This document shows positions 1-11,606 of a stretch of 64,000 bases of DNA, piece after piece. Within the stretch, counting starts at the first letter, position 1; every line of letters starts with the position of its first letter. The stretch is from assembly GCF_905220565.1 (NCBI RefSeq), contig NC_059399.1, positions 10,716,501-10,780,500 on the forward strand, read 5' to 3'. This DNA comes from Melitaea cinxia (taxonomy: Eukaryota > Arthropoda > Insecta > Lepidoptera > Nymphalidae). The notes beneath the pieces are model-generated. The model had not been told where the DNA came from and did no database searches. It was given only the letters and a program-made list of their open reading frames with translations. The position numbers and the translations under genes are program-made.

Positions 1-160
1 AGTGGCTTTGGCAGATACCAGGTATCAATTAAAAAAAAAGTGTTGAATACATGGTGTGACTAAAAAAAGGGAATGATAAAACAGATAACGTAAAAATAAA
101 TAAACATTAAGCAGAAATATAATTAAAACAGTTTTTAATTTTGAATTGGAGAGCTGACAG

Positions 161-272
161 TTTTTTTTTATACAAAAGTTGGCAAACATGCGTACGAATC
201 ACCGGATAAGTGATTACCGTAGCTTATAGACCTGCAACACCAGAAGCATCGCAAACATGTTGGAAATCAAAA
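161..272 (-). repeat. Family A SINE-like retroposon, 3' half
   Basis: Read on the minus strand this is the tail half of a dispersed retroposon. It runs from TTGCGATGCTTCTGGTG-like sequence through the CTTATCCGGTGATTCGTACG region to an A-run (T-run 161-169 on the plus strand). Its missing 5' half lies at 569-775 in the same orientation, so the two pieces look like one copy split by the insert at 273-568. Seven other loci carry the family: 9909, 28682, 43996, 44977, 45948, 52076 and the 569 half. No tRNA-like head is visible, so the class (SINE or LINE tail) is inferred from the A-tail. Confidence 0.7.
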
Positions 273-568
273 TCAAAAATTACTTTAATCAAATAGGTTT
301 CAAAATCAATTACCATAATATTATATTTAGCTAAATTAATTAATTATTATAGCTAAAAGTGAAGTTACCACCGATTCGGAATTCAGATTCTGTAGAGAAG
401 AATCGGGAAAAATCTCGGCTGTTACCTACTCATAAAAAAACATGTATTATTATAAAAATAATATTATATTGCATGAAATACAGCTTCAATAAATCTACAA
501 ATCTGTATCGATAATATAATCCTGGACCGAATAAGGAGCTATACATTTCTTTTTTAATTTTTAATTAT
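273..568 (+). repeat. AT-rich insert interrupting a family A copy
   Basis: This is the material separating the two halves of a family A retroposon. It includes ACCACCGATTCGGAATTCAG followed by CTGTAGAGAAGAATCGG (about 370-410), a motif I associate with a common lepidopteran retroelement tail. A degraded cousin (CACCGATTTGGAAAGTAGAT) sits at about 12161. No reading frame is visible. The insertion status follows from the split flanks; exact ends and target duplication are unclear. Confidence 0.45.
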
Positions 569-775
569 AACGTTGCCGACGCTACCCCCGAACCTGCCAA
601 GGAGCTCGACTACCTTATTACCACCACTCACTACCACCATATGAACACAACACTACTTGAGAGCAGTGTTATTTAGCTGTGATCTTCTGTAATGAGATTC
701 TGATGGTTGAGGTACCGTCCCAGACGGACTGCTCCTAATTTTGAGCAGGATATATCCTGCTGTGACCTCCCAATC
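569..775 (-). repeat. Family A SINE-like retroposon, 5' half
   Basis: Sense is the minus strand. The conserved body includes ATTTAGCTGTGATCTTCTGT, the CAGTCGGGCTGCTCC-like block and the inverted pair AGGATATATCCTGCT at the outer end. It continues the copy whose tail is at 161-272. Confidence 0.65.
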
Positions 776-1267
776 AAGTTATAGGTAATTATTGCCGATA
801 TGAAAGATCCACTAAAAGGCAACGAAGTATATTGGTTTTTGAAAGATGAAATAATAACTATATAATGCTAAACTTAACTAAATAACTTTGTGTTAGGATG
901 TTGTTTATGTATTTAATAAATATGAAATTAATAAATTTAATATAATTTAATAAACCATCTACAAAGTAGATTAAGATCTTTATCCAATCTGTTTTATTTA
1001 ATGAAACAACTGAAGGGAATAAAGAGACTAGCATTGAAAGATAGCTTACGGCTATGAAACACCGGTTAAGAGGGGGCTAGGTTGTTTGACGTCACTTGCG
1101 TGACGTCAATCCCGGGGGTGGGGCGCGGCCGATGACATAGAGAGACTCGAGTAATAGCTGCTATACAAAATATGTTCCTACTGCTATTATGACGATCTGA
1201 ATTTCTATCAGATTAAGATAAATGCATACATTTGTAGAGTAGAATTTATCCATAGAGTCGATGTAAC
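776..1267. other. Spacer with a double-CRE palindrome
   Basis: No gene is visible. Between 1086 and 1109 lies the inverted repeat TTGACGTCAC-TTGC-GTGACGTCAA, listed separately. It is followed by a GC-rich patch (about 1111-1133) that is unlike the surrounding AT-rich DNA. Confidence 0.6.
1086..1109. promoter_or_regulatory. Palindrome with two consensus CRE/ATF sites
   Basis: Two 10-base arms, TTGACGTCAC (1086-1095) and GTGACGTCAA (1100-1109), are perfect reverse complements around TTGC. Each contains TGACGTCA, the consensus site for CREB/ATF bZIP dimers. A GC-rich patch follows. No transcript start or gene is seen beside it, so regulatory function is inference. The palindrome could equally be the tip of a decayed inverted-repeat transposon. 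Confidence 0.4.
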
Positions 1268-1520
1268 ATATCGACACCTCCGGCGCATAAGGTCGTATAC
1301 AGAATATGGCAAGTTTACAGTATGGCCATTTAAAGTTTACTTTTGTCACTACTCGAAAACGAGAAGGAAATTTAAATTTTCTAAAACTCGTTAATTAAAA
1401 GTAATAATAAGATTCTTATTTCAGGAATTTATAAAACTCATATACGTAATTACGATAATGTAAAATATAGGTTTTCAATAAAAAGGGCGTTAAGACCTTA
1501 TGCGTCGGAGGTGTCGATAT
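1268..1520. mobile_element. Small inverted-repeat element (MITE-like), about 253 bp
   Basis: The ends are near-perfect inverted repeats of 27 bases: 1268-1294 (ATATCGACACCTCCGGCGCA, then TAAGGTC) and 1494-1520, with one visible mismatch. The interior is AT-rich and noncoding. Size and ends fit a nonautonomous DNA transposon. I cannot define a target duplication. Confidence 0.6.
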
Positions 1521-1722
1521 TTGTGTAATAAAAGATGTGACCTCACTCATTCAATTCATAATAAAATAATAAAATTGTTAATGGATAATGAAATTAAAAT
1601 ATTTTTAATATTTTCTACGGAAAAAATTAAAATATTATATCATTGTGTTAATATAGGCTGTATCTTCCTACCTACCTGTAATAGGTATTGTAGTATTGTA
1701 AGAAAAAAGAATATTATGCTAT

Positions 1723-1860
1723 AACGCCATCTATCTTTCACATCGTCAACTAATATTTCAAGAGTAGACATAACTTCTTGGCAAGCTGAAGCAACTACGC
1801 CGGCGGAATTCACTTCAGGAGTTTCGTCAAATATCTTCAAATTACTCATAGATGGCGCTT
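1723..1860. mobile_element. Short element with CGCCATCTAT inverted ends
   Basis: The inverted ends are CGCCATCTAT (1725-1734) and ATAGATGGCG (1849-1858), about 134 bp apart. The AGCGCCATCTAT motif is frequent in lepidopteran repeats in my experience. The interior is more GC-rich than its flanks and is open on the minus strand (ATG at 1849; reads NLKIFDETPEVNSAGVVASA), but the frame runs out past the far repeat. I treat it as a MITE fragment rather than a gene. Confidence 0.4.
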
Positions 1861-2445
1861 TCTGAGGTTTAAGTTTCTACAAATACGTATTAGGTGGTAC
1901 CTACCAAATGATGAGTATTATTTTATAAGCCACTACTTTAATTGATAGTTTAATGCTTTTTATGGGACATAGGAGTAAATTTTATTAGCTTGTAAAACAT
2001 TATTGGCGCCCATTAACCATAAATATTAAACCGAATTTAGTTCAACTTTAACTACCGAAATAAAATTAAGCGTATTGTTTATTTCAAATCTAAAACAATA
2101 TTTGTATGTTGAAATTTCGTAAAAGGATATTTTCTTGGTAAGCTATAGAGAGCAAGCAAACATTGGCTTTTTAAAATGTGTCCCTCAAGCTCAAAATACG
2201 AAAATGACCGTAACTAATTTATTTGTTTATTTTGACTTTACTAAAACATATTAGATAAGACATAAACAGTACGGGAACAATAGTAGCCTGTAGCTATTAA
2301 GAAAAGTAATATAAAAACAGTAAATAGCTCATATACTTGAAGGAACTTATGATTCCGAGAACATGAGGGAGCTATGCTTGGAAGCTATGTGGGTGTCAAG
2401 ATTGTTTGCAAATATTTGCTATCCAGTCGGTATTATGATAACAAT
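1861..2445. other. AT-rich spacer, nothing recognised
   Basis: No ORF, repeat family or splice-flanked exon was recognised here. Confidence 0.6.
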
Positions 2446-2768
2446 AACTATGTTTGCTCGCAAACTAAAAAAAAACGACTTCAATCACATCGACAAGTAA
2501 TACAACGTAAGTAGACGAACAAAATTAACAAATACACTAGTTGCCACTACGATTTTTGAAGGTTAACCTCGATTTCTTTAGGATGCCATCATCAGTACCT
2601 GGTCTCCTTATCATGGTACTACCCTTAGGATATCTCCTTTCCAACAAAAAAAAAAGAATCATCAAAATCGGTTCACAAAAGCCGAAGTTTTCCGCGAACA
2701 CACATAAAAAAAAAATCTATATACGGTCCAATTGAAAAACCCCCTTCTTTTTTGAAGTCGGCTAAAAA
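2446..2768 (+). mobile_element. Family E modular retroposon, internally deleted
   Basis: The head TGTTTGCTCGCAAAC and CGACTTCAATCACATCGACA and the tail GAAGTCGGCTAAAAA identify family E. The middle is shortened: after the first module it jumps to the GATGCCATCATCAG / CCTTATCATGGTAC module. It carries no coding capacity. The class is inferred from the A-rich 3' end and from target duplications at other copies (8087, 55026). Confidence 0.75.
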
Positions 2769-3359
2769 TGGATGCCATAATTTTGAAAATTTTATAAGAT
2801 CATTTATTTTACGTAGGTTAGATTTTATCAAATAAATTTTCTCAATATTTTATTTAAGGTTATGTAACAACTTTCGTTTCCACTTACGAACAACAAATTC
2901 GTTTAAGAAATCCGAATAAAACTGCAAAGATACTCAAAAGAAGTTAAGGTAATGTGTTATTAAAGAATTGAATTATTATATGCCAGGAATGATATAATGA
3001 TAATAAGACTAGCAATTCACATTCACAAGCGCTGCGTAGTTTGTTACGAAATCAGACAATACAAAACTAATTGTTTTAAATATCGCGAATTAAATATAAA
3101 AAAAATTGTTTTATCAGATTAGTAAATAATCTAATGAGCTAAACTATGTTTGTGAAACCAAAGACTAACGCGTTTTAAGCTACGTCTTTCAAGGGCTTAA
3201 AAGGTTCGGTTCACGATGCGATCGAATGAAATAATCGTGAATTAATAATATAGAAATAATGAAGTAAACGAGCTTACTCGTGTCTAAATAGTTTACGTCC
3301 ATATTTGTGTTATAAGACACACAAATTAGCTTAGTTTCAGTCGGAGAAAGTATCGGAGT
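2769..3359. other. AT-rich spacer, nothing recognised
   Basis: No coding or repeat signature was recognised. Confidence 0.55.
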
Positions 3360-3770
3360 TACATTGAATAAGGTAACAGTAGCCTGACACAAAGATCAGT
3401 GACGTCAATCCACATCTGTAACGTGAAGATAAAATCAGCGGTAAGCGTGTGGTACCGGTAAGCACCGTGGATGCAAAGTGCACGGGTAGTTCTGGTGGAG
3501 GTTGAGTCTCGTAGAGACTACAGTTGTATGAACTCACAGATAAATAAACAGAGGTTTGTTGGGTAGAATGGATAACCATAGGCGAAACGAATAAGATACC
3601 TGCTTAGTGATAACAATATGTATGAAGACAGAATAACAGAATGAACCCCAAGGATGGGCGTAACGCAGGATGGTCCGCCCTGTCGGAGACGTAAACTCGT
3701 CGTACGATTGAGAAGCAATTTGCGACGTAGTTTTTTGCTCGATTTTTCCACTGTTCGCCCACATGATGAT
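3360..3770 (-). other. GC-elevated patch with overlapping minus-strand ORFs, unidentified
   Basis: Less AT-rich than its surroundings and open in several minus-strand frames of 67-80 codons, but no frame shows a domain I recognise. It contains another TGACGTCAAT (3401-3410), the sequence also found at the 1.1 kb palindrome. It may be a decayed transposon ORF or an old exon. Coding status is unproven. Confidence 0.25.
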
Positions 3771-5811
3771 ACATAATAATATTTATTAAAGGGACACTTT
3801 CTTTCACTAGCTAATATACAATCATCTGTATAGAATAAGGGTAAAAGTGTGTATGTTTGTATATATATACAAATATAATTATGTACATGTGTATATTGGT
3901 ATGTATATTTTATACGACGTATTTGTTATTAAAGTAAACTTGCAACTAGGTATACATAGCTGTTCAGTATGCTATTTACAAATATTTTTTTTATATGTTG
4001 CTAGGATTTTTCTTATATACTCTTATAAGTATACGTACATAAACGTTAAAGTTAAATAAGTAGCGCAAGATGTAATAAATTAAAAATTTAATAAAACTTA
4101 CACTGTTTCTCCTGCTATATGAAATTCTTTCTCATGACCATGGGTTAAGATAATAAGAGATAAGTTCATATTTGTCATCAACCTTATAAATATGTCATAA
4201 TTCTGTATACTTTATAAGTGTAGAGTATATAATTTATGCAACTTTATAACAAATACTCCAATATAGTTATGTATATAAAGGACTAAAATAATGTTTATTT
4301 TACCAATATTCAATTTGATATGTAAAGATGAGTATCGAATCTTCGCAAATACTTCAATAATTATTTATTTCACAGTCACAAAGTTACATTTTGTTATGAT
4401 AAACAAATGACATAGTCTAAGGTTTCGCTACGGTTTATGGCAGCCGAGAAGTAGGTAAAAATAAAAACACGGACGTGTAAAGTGGAAATAAATAAAGTCA
4501 TGAGTGTACGTAATAATTAAAGATGTCAAATACCATGTAATACAATTTATACTTGTAATATTAGTTGCAACAAAATTATTATTGATATTATTATGTATTA
4601 TCGTATAATATTTTAATAGTAGCGGATTCTGTTCTGCGTGAAATTGAAAAAATTGCTACGTTTTTTTAATTTTCAAATATTCTTCATAATTTTCTGAAAT
4701 TTTCATCCGTAATAATCGTCCACAAAGTATTAGAAAACGCGCGCGACTTAACAAAACAAATTTAGCGCTTAGCATCACATTTAGCGATTCATTTTTATAT
4801 ATTACATTAAGTGTTTATAAAAATATGTTTATTTGCATTCAGTTACCAACACAAAGCTATAAACGAATTGATAATACTGAATTATTCATTTATAAAATTA
4901 TTTAATTACATCGCAATCTGGTAGTCGAAGGCGCAGACAAGTTTAAACTAAACTTAGCTCCTATGAAAACGTTTAGCCTTGATATTCTCATTTAAAATTA
5001 ATTCATATTTTGTTTAGACTCATATCATGTATGTAAATTACTTTTGACAAAATCCTTAGCTTTAGAGAAAACGTTAAAAGAGATCGATATTTTACAGCTT
5101 TAAGCATCGTCGAAAAGCTTCGTATGTCTATGTATGTTCTGTTATATACTGTATGTTACTGTGCTCTAAATCCATATATACGTGAAGGTGAGTTAAACTC
5201 AGGTGTGGTTTCGCATGAATCCTTTCATCACTCAGGCTGTCTTACAAACTGTATACATGTTTATAGCTTAAATTAATATTTTAAAATTACTTTCACGTAT
5301 ATATGTTATTAATTTCATTTATAGTATTTATTACCTAGTTATTATTAAATATTTATTACGTTTTACACTAATACTACAAAAGTTTTTCTTTTTTCTTTTG
5401 TTATTGCTTTTATACAGCAAACTGTTTTAACAAAAATGCCAGTAGGTCATAACCGTGTTTCATATAGTTGCACAGATGTTTTTTTATGTAGGTATGTATG
5501 ATATAATTTTTTTTATTAAAAATTATTTTAAACGAAAACCATTGGTGTAAATAGACCATTATAATTAAAACTAAAATATTTTTAAAATTATACAAAAGTT
5601 TTTTTGGTTTACGTTTGTTTTTCTCAAGGTTGAAAGTTGTAAAAAGATATTGATTATTTTGAAAACATCTAAATGCAATGATTTATTAAAAATAATACCC
5701 TAAACGCAAAAAAAAAAAAACTTTAAACAGTGAGATTCAAATATAAATGAAATTATAGTCCTTTTTAATATATGTGTACCTACATACATTTTAGAATACA
5801 TACATCAATAA
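3771..5811. other. Two kb of AT-rich spacer
   Basis: TATA/TGTA-rich low-complexity sequence lies around 3850-4030; otherwise long A/T runs. No gene or known repeat is seen. Confidence 0.6.
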
Positions 5812-5920
5812 ATATTGGGTTGTCTGGAAGAAATGGCTAATTAGCCATAAGTTCTGTAAATATCTTTATGCTTTATTTTAATAAATTTGTGGTGTACAAT
5901 AAAGCATAAAATAAATAAAT
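5812..5920 (+). repeat. CR1-like LINE 3' UTR tail (family H)
   Basis: GGTTGTCTGGAAGAAATGGC is followed by the hairpin ATGGCTAATTAGCCAT (5833-5848), then GTGTACAATAAAGC with a polyadenylation signal. This is the 3' terminal block of the LINE whose C-terminal codons survive at 57774. Only the tail is present, the usual result of 5' truncation. Confidence 0.7.
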
Positions 5921-6624
5921 ATATTTCGAAAGATTTTCTTTTTAGTTCGAAAAACCGTGATATTTATGTTTTTTTTCTTACGCTGTATTTTCAGTAGGTA
6001 ATGTTAGGTTGCCACTAAAACACAAATGATTACCATCTGACCTTTACAAGTGGTCTGAAGCGTACCAGAAGCACATTAGTTAAATTAATCGCCTTACCCG
6101 ACGCTAACGATTACCACCCGATTATTGCGATATTTTGCTTTCACTGATAATGTAGGTAAGTTTTAAGTCACGCTAACTGCTTGTCTGCGGGGGTTGTTAT
6201 CTAGTCAGGTCAATTATTCAGGTCCTAATTTATCTGGATAACTTAATAAAAAATAACAATAGAAATATTTATTGTTATTATTATAACAATAAATATTAAT
6301 AGCTTTATACCGATATGACTTGGCGAAGAAAAAAGTACTAGAAGTGTCGCTTAAGTATTTACTTCCACAATATCTTGCTATTATTGGCAAAACCCTTGAT
6401 GCAATGTAAGAAATATGTGGGTTCAAAAGGACCTCTCTATGAAAGTAAACAAAGACTACTATAAGTAGTTTATATTGAATTAAATTTCGCACGCTGCACG
6501 TATTTTTTCCTATCGATATAAATAAATAATGATAGGCCAAATAGGTTGATAGGCTATAATAAATAACGATAGGCTAAAACGATAATGATGATGATGATGA
6601 AATAAATAATGATAAACACAAGTA

Positions 6625-6775
6625 ATCTATACTAATATTATAAAGATTTTGTTTGGTTGAACGCGCTAATATCAGGAGCTACTGCTTCGTATTGAGACAT
6701 TATTTTACTGTTTGAAAGCCCATTTATCAAAGAATATGTATAATATTACTTTATAAATAATAGGAGCGGAGAATC
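6625..6775 (+). repeat. Lepidopteran dispersed repeat fragment
   Basis: CTATACTAATATTATAAA and GAACGCGCTAATATCAGGAG are followed by a degraded GCCCATTTATCAAAG block. The opening motif is the usual end of Helitron-like or RTE-linked lepidopteran repeats. Boundaries are approximate and no coding sequence is present. Confidence 0.4.
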
Positions 6776-6942
6776 AATGAAAAAGAATTTAAAAAACCTA
6801 TAAAATTTATTTCTTTCATATCATAACATATAGACCTATATTAACATTTCTATGCGAAGAATTCGGACACGGGTAACAGCTAGTAACGTGTACTAATAAA
6901 GTAACACTCATGAGTTTAAAGCAGACTGTTGCATCTTGCTTA

Positions 6943-7324
6943 TAATTGTGTTTGCTCGTAAACAATAAAAAAACGACTTCGATTAATCGACAAGTAAAAC
7001 AACGAAAAATGCTCAAGTAAATACGCGTTATCAAAGACTACTCAAAAGGTTGTCATCAGATCTTAATCAAATTTAAACGAATCTACAACACAAGCATCAG
7101 CTTTTGATTAAAATAAGAATCATAAAAGTCGGAACACGCAGTGAAAAGTTATGTGATATTATACAACGTAGGTCGACGAAAAAATATGAAATAAAAACTA
7201 CTTGTTAGATCTCAATTAAATTTGAATGGGACCATATGACACGAACAATTTTTTGTTTAAAAAAAGAATCATATACATCTGTCCACCCAGTCAAAAGTTC
7301 TGAGGAATGACGAAATTGTATTTT
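6943..7324 (+). mobile_element. Family E retroposon, 3'-incomplete
   Basis: It begins AATTGTGTTTGCTCGTAAAC and runs through the first module to CCACCCAGTCAAAAGTTCTG, then stops where an opposite-strand copy begins. The two form a tail-to-tail inverted pair with the copy at 7327. Confidence 0.75.
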
Positions 7325-7326
7325 TT

Positions 7327-7886
7327 AACCGACTTCCAAAAAAGGAGGAGGTTCTCAATTCGACTGTATTTTTTTTTTTTTTTTTTTTATTTTATATATG
7401 TTACATCAGAACTTTTGACTGGGTAAACCGATTTCGACAATTTTTTTTTAATCGAAAGATGGTGTGTGTCACTTGGTCCCATTTAAATTTATTTGAGATC
7501 TAACAACTACTTTTCGAGTTATATCTAATAATGTGTTTTTACTTGACGCTTTTTTCGTCGACCTACGTTGTATTATACCGCATAACTTTCTACTGGATGT
7601 ACCGATATTGATAATTCTTTTTTGTTGGAAAGAAGATATCCCTAGTTTAGTATCATGATAAGAAAACCAGGATCTGATGATGGGATCCCAGAGAAATCGA
7701 GGGAAACTCTTGAAAATCCGCAATAACTTTTTACTGGGTGTGCCGATTTTGATAATTTTTAATTTAATCGAAAGCTAATGTTTATCATGTGGTCACATAT
7801 ACATTTTATCGAAATCTGATAACACTTTTTGAGTAATCTTTGATAACGCGTAGTTACTTGACTATTTTTTCGTCGATCTAATCCGG
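7327..7886 (-). mobile_element. Family E retroposon, 5'-truncated
   Basis: On the plus strand it starts TAACCGACTTCCAAAAAAGG, has a long T-run (about 7370-7388), then the three internal modules in reverse, and breaks off after TTTTTTCGTCGATCTA. It lies inverted between plus-strand copies at 6943 and 8087. Confidence 0.8.
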
Positions 7887-8086
7887 AACAAATATGTTTA
7901 ATAAAATGAGTTTTGTAAAAACCCGCATATCAAAATCGGGGAAATACCCGACCGAGCTAATAAAATAATCTGATTACCTAACTTATCTTTCGAGTAAATA
8001 AGACATAATTTAAATGTAATATTATCGAAATTGTTACTTGACCTTTACGAAAATCGATAGGTTAAAAAACAAGTAATAAAAGCTTA

Positions 8087-8543
8087 TATAATTGTGTTTG
8101 CTCGCAAATGAAAAAAACCGACTTCAGTTACCTCCACAAGTAATACAACGTAGATCGACGAAAAAATAGTCAAGTAAATACGCGTTATAAAAGATTACTC
8201 AAAAACTTGTTATCAGATCTTGATGAAATTAAAATGTGACGACATGATAAACATCAGCTTTCGATTAAATTAAAAATCATCAACATCGGTACTATAATAC
8301 AACGTAGGTCGACGAAAAATAATAGTCAAGTGAAAACGCATTATTAGATATAACTCGAAAAGTACTTGTTAGATCTCAAATAACTTTAAATGGGACCAAA
8401 TGACACACACCACCTTTCGATTAAAAATTCTTTTGTCAAAATCGGACTACCTAGTCAAAAGTTCTGAAGTAACATACAAAAAAAATTAAAAAATAATTAC
8501 AGTCGAATTGAGAACCTCCTCCTTTTTTGGAAGTCGGTTAATG
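8087..8543 (+). mobile_element. Family E retroposon with target duplication
   Basis: Complete at both ends, from the TAATTGTGTTTGCTCGCAAA head to GGAAGTCGGTTAATG. It is flanked by AATAAAAGCTTA (8075-8086) and AATAAAAGAGCTTA (8544-8557), which match except for a 2-base indel, as expected of an ageing target-site duplication. This supports retroposition rather than cut-and-paste movement. The middle module is deleted. Confidence 0.8.
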
Positions 8544-8557
8544 AATAAAAGAGCTTA

Positions 8558-9908
8558 GTGAGTGGATGTAATTGTCGCAAAATTGAAATTTATTATACCA
8601 TTACCAATTATTAATCAAAACAAACTGTAACGAGAACGGCTTATTTGACGTATTTTTTAATAAAAGCGACGTTGTTGTCTTTTCCTGATAAATTTGTTGT
8701 AAAATGAGTTTCGAGTAATAAGGTATTCAGTGAAGATTCAACTGATGATAGCGTCGCGTTCGCTTAAGCCGCGTACTGAAATTGGAGAGAACACTTTGGC
8801 TTGATACTTGAAAAACGCGAGTCCTCATTTATCACAATTTTTACCACGATTTTTAAATGAACAACTTAAATTTATTATGAGTCTGTTTGAGATAAACTTT
8901 AAGCTAGTTTATAAATTTACTTTATCAAAAAAAAATGTACTCATTAAAAAGTAAAGTGTTGTTTAATTTTGACAATAAAACGAGCAAGCGACTATTAGTC
9001 CTAATAGTAGTAATGTTTATAATTAAAGAAAATTTAAAGAAAAACAGTCCTTACAAGAATGTTAGTCTGTTTGAAAAACAGAAATACGCATAATTACAAC
9101 GAATAGTAATATTTTTTGACTTTTAGTTATTTTCATGGGTTTCGTAAAAATGGTAAATGGAACCCTCATATGGTCACTCACTTAATTCGGTTACTTGTTC
9201 GTAATTTGATATACATATCAACTTCTGTTATCCGCAAAATTATCTGAAACATAAATAAACAAATTTCGTACGGGTCACTTTGGGGTTGAAAGTAGAAAAT
9301 TAAAAAAAAAGTTCTATAAGCCGTACCGTGAATCGTATCAAATGAAAGGGATTGTTGTGAAGGTTAACGGTGTTTCATTTTACAGAATTACGCAATAAAT
9401 TACACAATTAGTATGTTCACCGTTAAACGGTGTAGTTATTTATTCAACGTTATACATAGAGCGTATACAGTTTTATTACGACAACTACTAACAGTTATTT
9501 TCAAACAAGACCTACACTAGAAATTGTAACATACTATATTTATTATTTGACTACTAAATGTGTGTGTTTTGTTTTTTACAGTTTATATTGTACTGCTAAG
9601 GTAATACCTATACGTTACCGACCATAACTGGCTCATAACTGAAAAAGTTCTTTCTTTTTTGCTTTAAAAGACGAGGATAAGGATTCCCAACTCTAACCCA
9701 CCTTTGCGAATATGTCGCAAACTTTTTACAACACACTCGCGTGAATCCGTATTTATATTCAGCGCTGAATATGTTTAATTTTAAACAATTTAGCAAGCGA
9801 AAACCCGTTGGAGTTATCACAAAGATGTGTATTATCAATTATTGTCTCAATAATGAATTAGTATCTATTAAAAGACGTCATAATTATATTAAGAAAATAA
9901 AAGATAAG
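8558..9908. other. AT-rich spacer, nothing recognised
   Basis: No convincing ORF, repeat family or structured element was found. Confidence 0.55.
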
Positions 9909-10142
9909 TTTTTTTATACAACTAGGTACGGCTCACCTGATGGTTAGTGATTACCGTAGCTTATAGACGCCTGCACCATCAGAAGCATTGCAAGTGCGTG
10001 GCCGACCTTACCCCCAATTCCCCCCAGGACCTCTGGTCACCTTACTCATACACAACAGGAACTCAACACTGCTTGAAAACAGTATTATTTAGCTGTGATC
10101 TTCTGTAAGGTCGAGGTACTAGCCCAGTTTGGCTGCTCTAGT
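9909..10142 (-). repeat. Family A SINE-like retroposon, near full length
   Basis: The T-run at 9909 is the A-tail of a minus-sense copy. It is followed by ACAACTAGGTACGGCTCACC, ATTACCGTAGCTTATAGACG, ACCTCTGGTCACCTTACTCA and ATTTAGCTGTGATCTTCTGT. The last block (GGCTGCTCT) marks the 5' end. No reading frame is conserved between copies. Confidence 0.75.
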
Positions 10143-10229
10143 AAGGTAGGGAGTAGTTAAACGAATTTATTGGTTTTGGGTCTTTATCATATACATTAAT
10201 CGCGATTATTTTTCTTGACAAGGAAATTG

Positions 10230-10665
10230 ATTGAAGAGGAGGATTTAGTGCTATATTACTCTTGTACTCTGTCGTTTATATTTATAATATCTATTAGTTG
10301 TTTATATTGCATGTATGTATGTATGAATCTATGTATGTATGTATGTATGTATATGTATGTTTATGTATGTACTCTTATATGTAGTTTCATGCCTGTAATT
10401 ATATCTATTCAAGTGTATGTATAGTTATATAATTATATGTGTTTACATATATTATTTTAAAGTACACCTCTATGCCGCTTTATTCTTATTCATGTCCTTT
10501 TTCTAAAGGTTGTCTGGAAGAGATCGCTCTTTAGCGATAAGACCGCCTTTTGTACATTCCTTTTTTGTTATTATTATTATTATTTCTCGCTTGTTTCTTT
10601 TTCTTTTATGTTATTTGTATTGTTTTTGGTTGTACAATAAAGTATATTTGTATTGTATTGTAAAT
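10230..10665 (+). repeat. CR1-like LINE 3' UTR with TATG microsatellite
   Basis: A (TATG)n tract (about 10312-10368) precedes GGTTGTCTGGAAGAGATCGC. The hairpin ATCGCT-CTTT-AGCGAT (10523-10538) follows, then AAGACCGCC, a (TTA)n run and GTACAATAAAGTATATTTG. The same order occurs at 57900-58305, where it follows LINE codons. The upstream limit is approximate. Confidence 0.65.
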
Positions 10666-11458
10666 TGTCTACTAAACTCGCAGATGAGTAGCGTTGTTAC
10701 TTAAATTCGAAACTCTAGAGACTTTAGGTTTTTGCTTACCAATGAATGATCATGATGTAGGTAGTTGATATTATACAGTTTCATATTGTTTTGTTTCATT
10801 CAAATGTCCTGTATTGTGATAATTCGTAAATAAGGAATTGCATGGTTGAGGACAACAAAATTTCTTGAATCTGATTACAATAGAACAAAAAAACTTCTCT
10901 TTGTTTCCTAGTTAAACAGATAACATAAAGTAAGACTTAAATAAATAATGCTTTGATATTACTTTTTATTTTAAAAACGAAGCGTGAGTAATTGTTCAGG
11001 AAATTTGTAAAAAAAGTTAAGGTAACTGTTCTCAGTTGGTGTCAAGTGTGGTGGGTTGATGTCAGTTTTGTATTGTTTTTGTTTTTTATTATTTTTCAAC
11101 ACATGTTTCAGTAGGTTTCAATTAGATATAGCATAGGTAAGCATATATCACACGTAAAAAACGAGACGATTGTAATATTGATAAAATTTATGACTAAGAA
11201 GTCATCATCGCTAAAACTGTGAAGTGATTCAGATCGTCATCATCATCTTAAATTTATTATTTGTTATTTAATCTTAAATTTATTATCTTAAATTTATTAT
11301 TGATTTAAATTATGTGTTTGAAAAGGTTTAAAAGTATAAATGAAATTGTGTTGTTTGTTGCAGATTACAAAAATAAAGAAAAATGGAGATATATTAAATA
11401 TAGGTAAAGTCATTCATTACAGGCATTAACTGACATAAATTTGTTAAAAGGTATTTCA
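10666..11458. other. AT-rich spacer with a short tandem motif
   Basis: Three copies of ATCTTAAATTTATT lie close together at about 11246-11300. No gene is seen. Confidence 0.5.
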
Positions 11459-11606
11459 TAAATCTATACAAATAAATAAAATTGGAGTGTCTTTTTGTAA
11501 TATTAAAAGAACCTCTTTTTACTAAATGCACGGGGTTGTATACACGGTACATATACCAAAATATATTTTTTTACAATTTTTGTCTGCCTGTACAATATAA
11601 AAGAGA
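11459..11606 (-). repeat. Family F Helitron-like repeat, 3' fragment
   Basis: It is the reverse complement of the end of the 13897 and 16361 copies: AAATAAATAAAATTGGAGTG, the CACGGTACATATACCAAAAT block and TTTTTGTCTGCCTG. The CTAGCTGTG head is absent. Confidence 0.6.

Noticed and set aside
3189..3807. Cluster of overlapping minus-strand ORFs taken as a gene
   Set aside because: No frame dominates, none has a recognisable domain, and no convincing splice sites were found. Kept only as an unidentified patch.
10215..10424. 69-codon plus-strand ORF rich in Tyr, Met, Cys and Val
   Set aside because: It is a translation of a (TATG)n microsatellite in a LINE 3' UTR.
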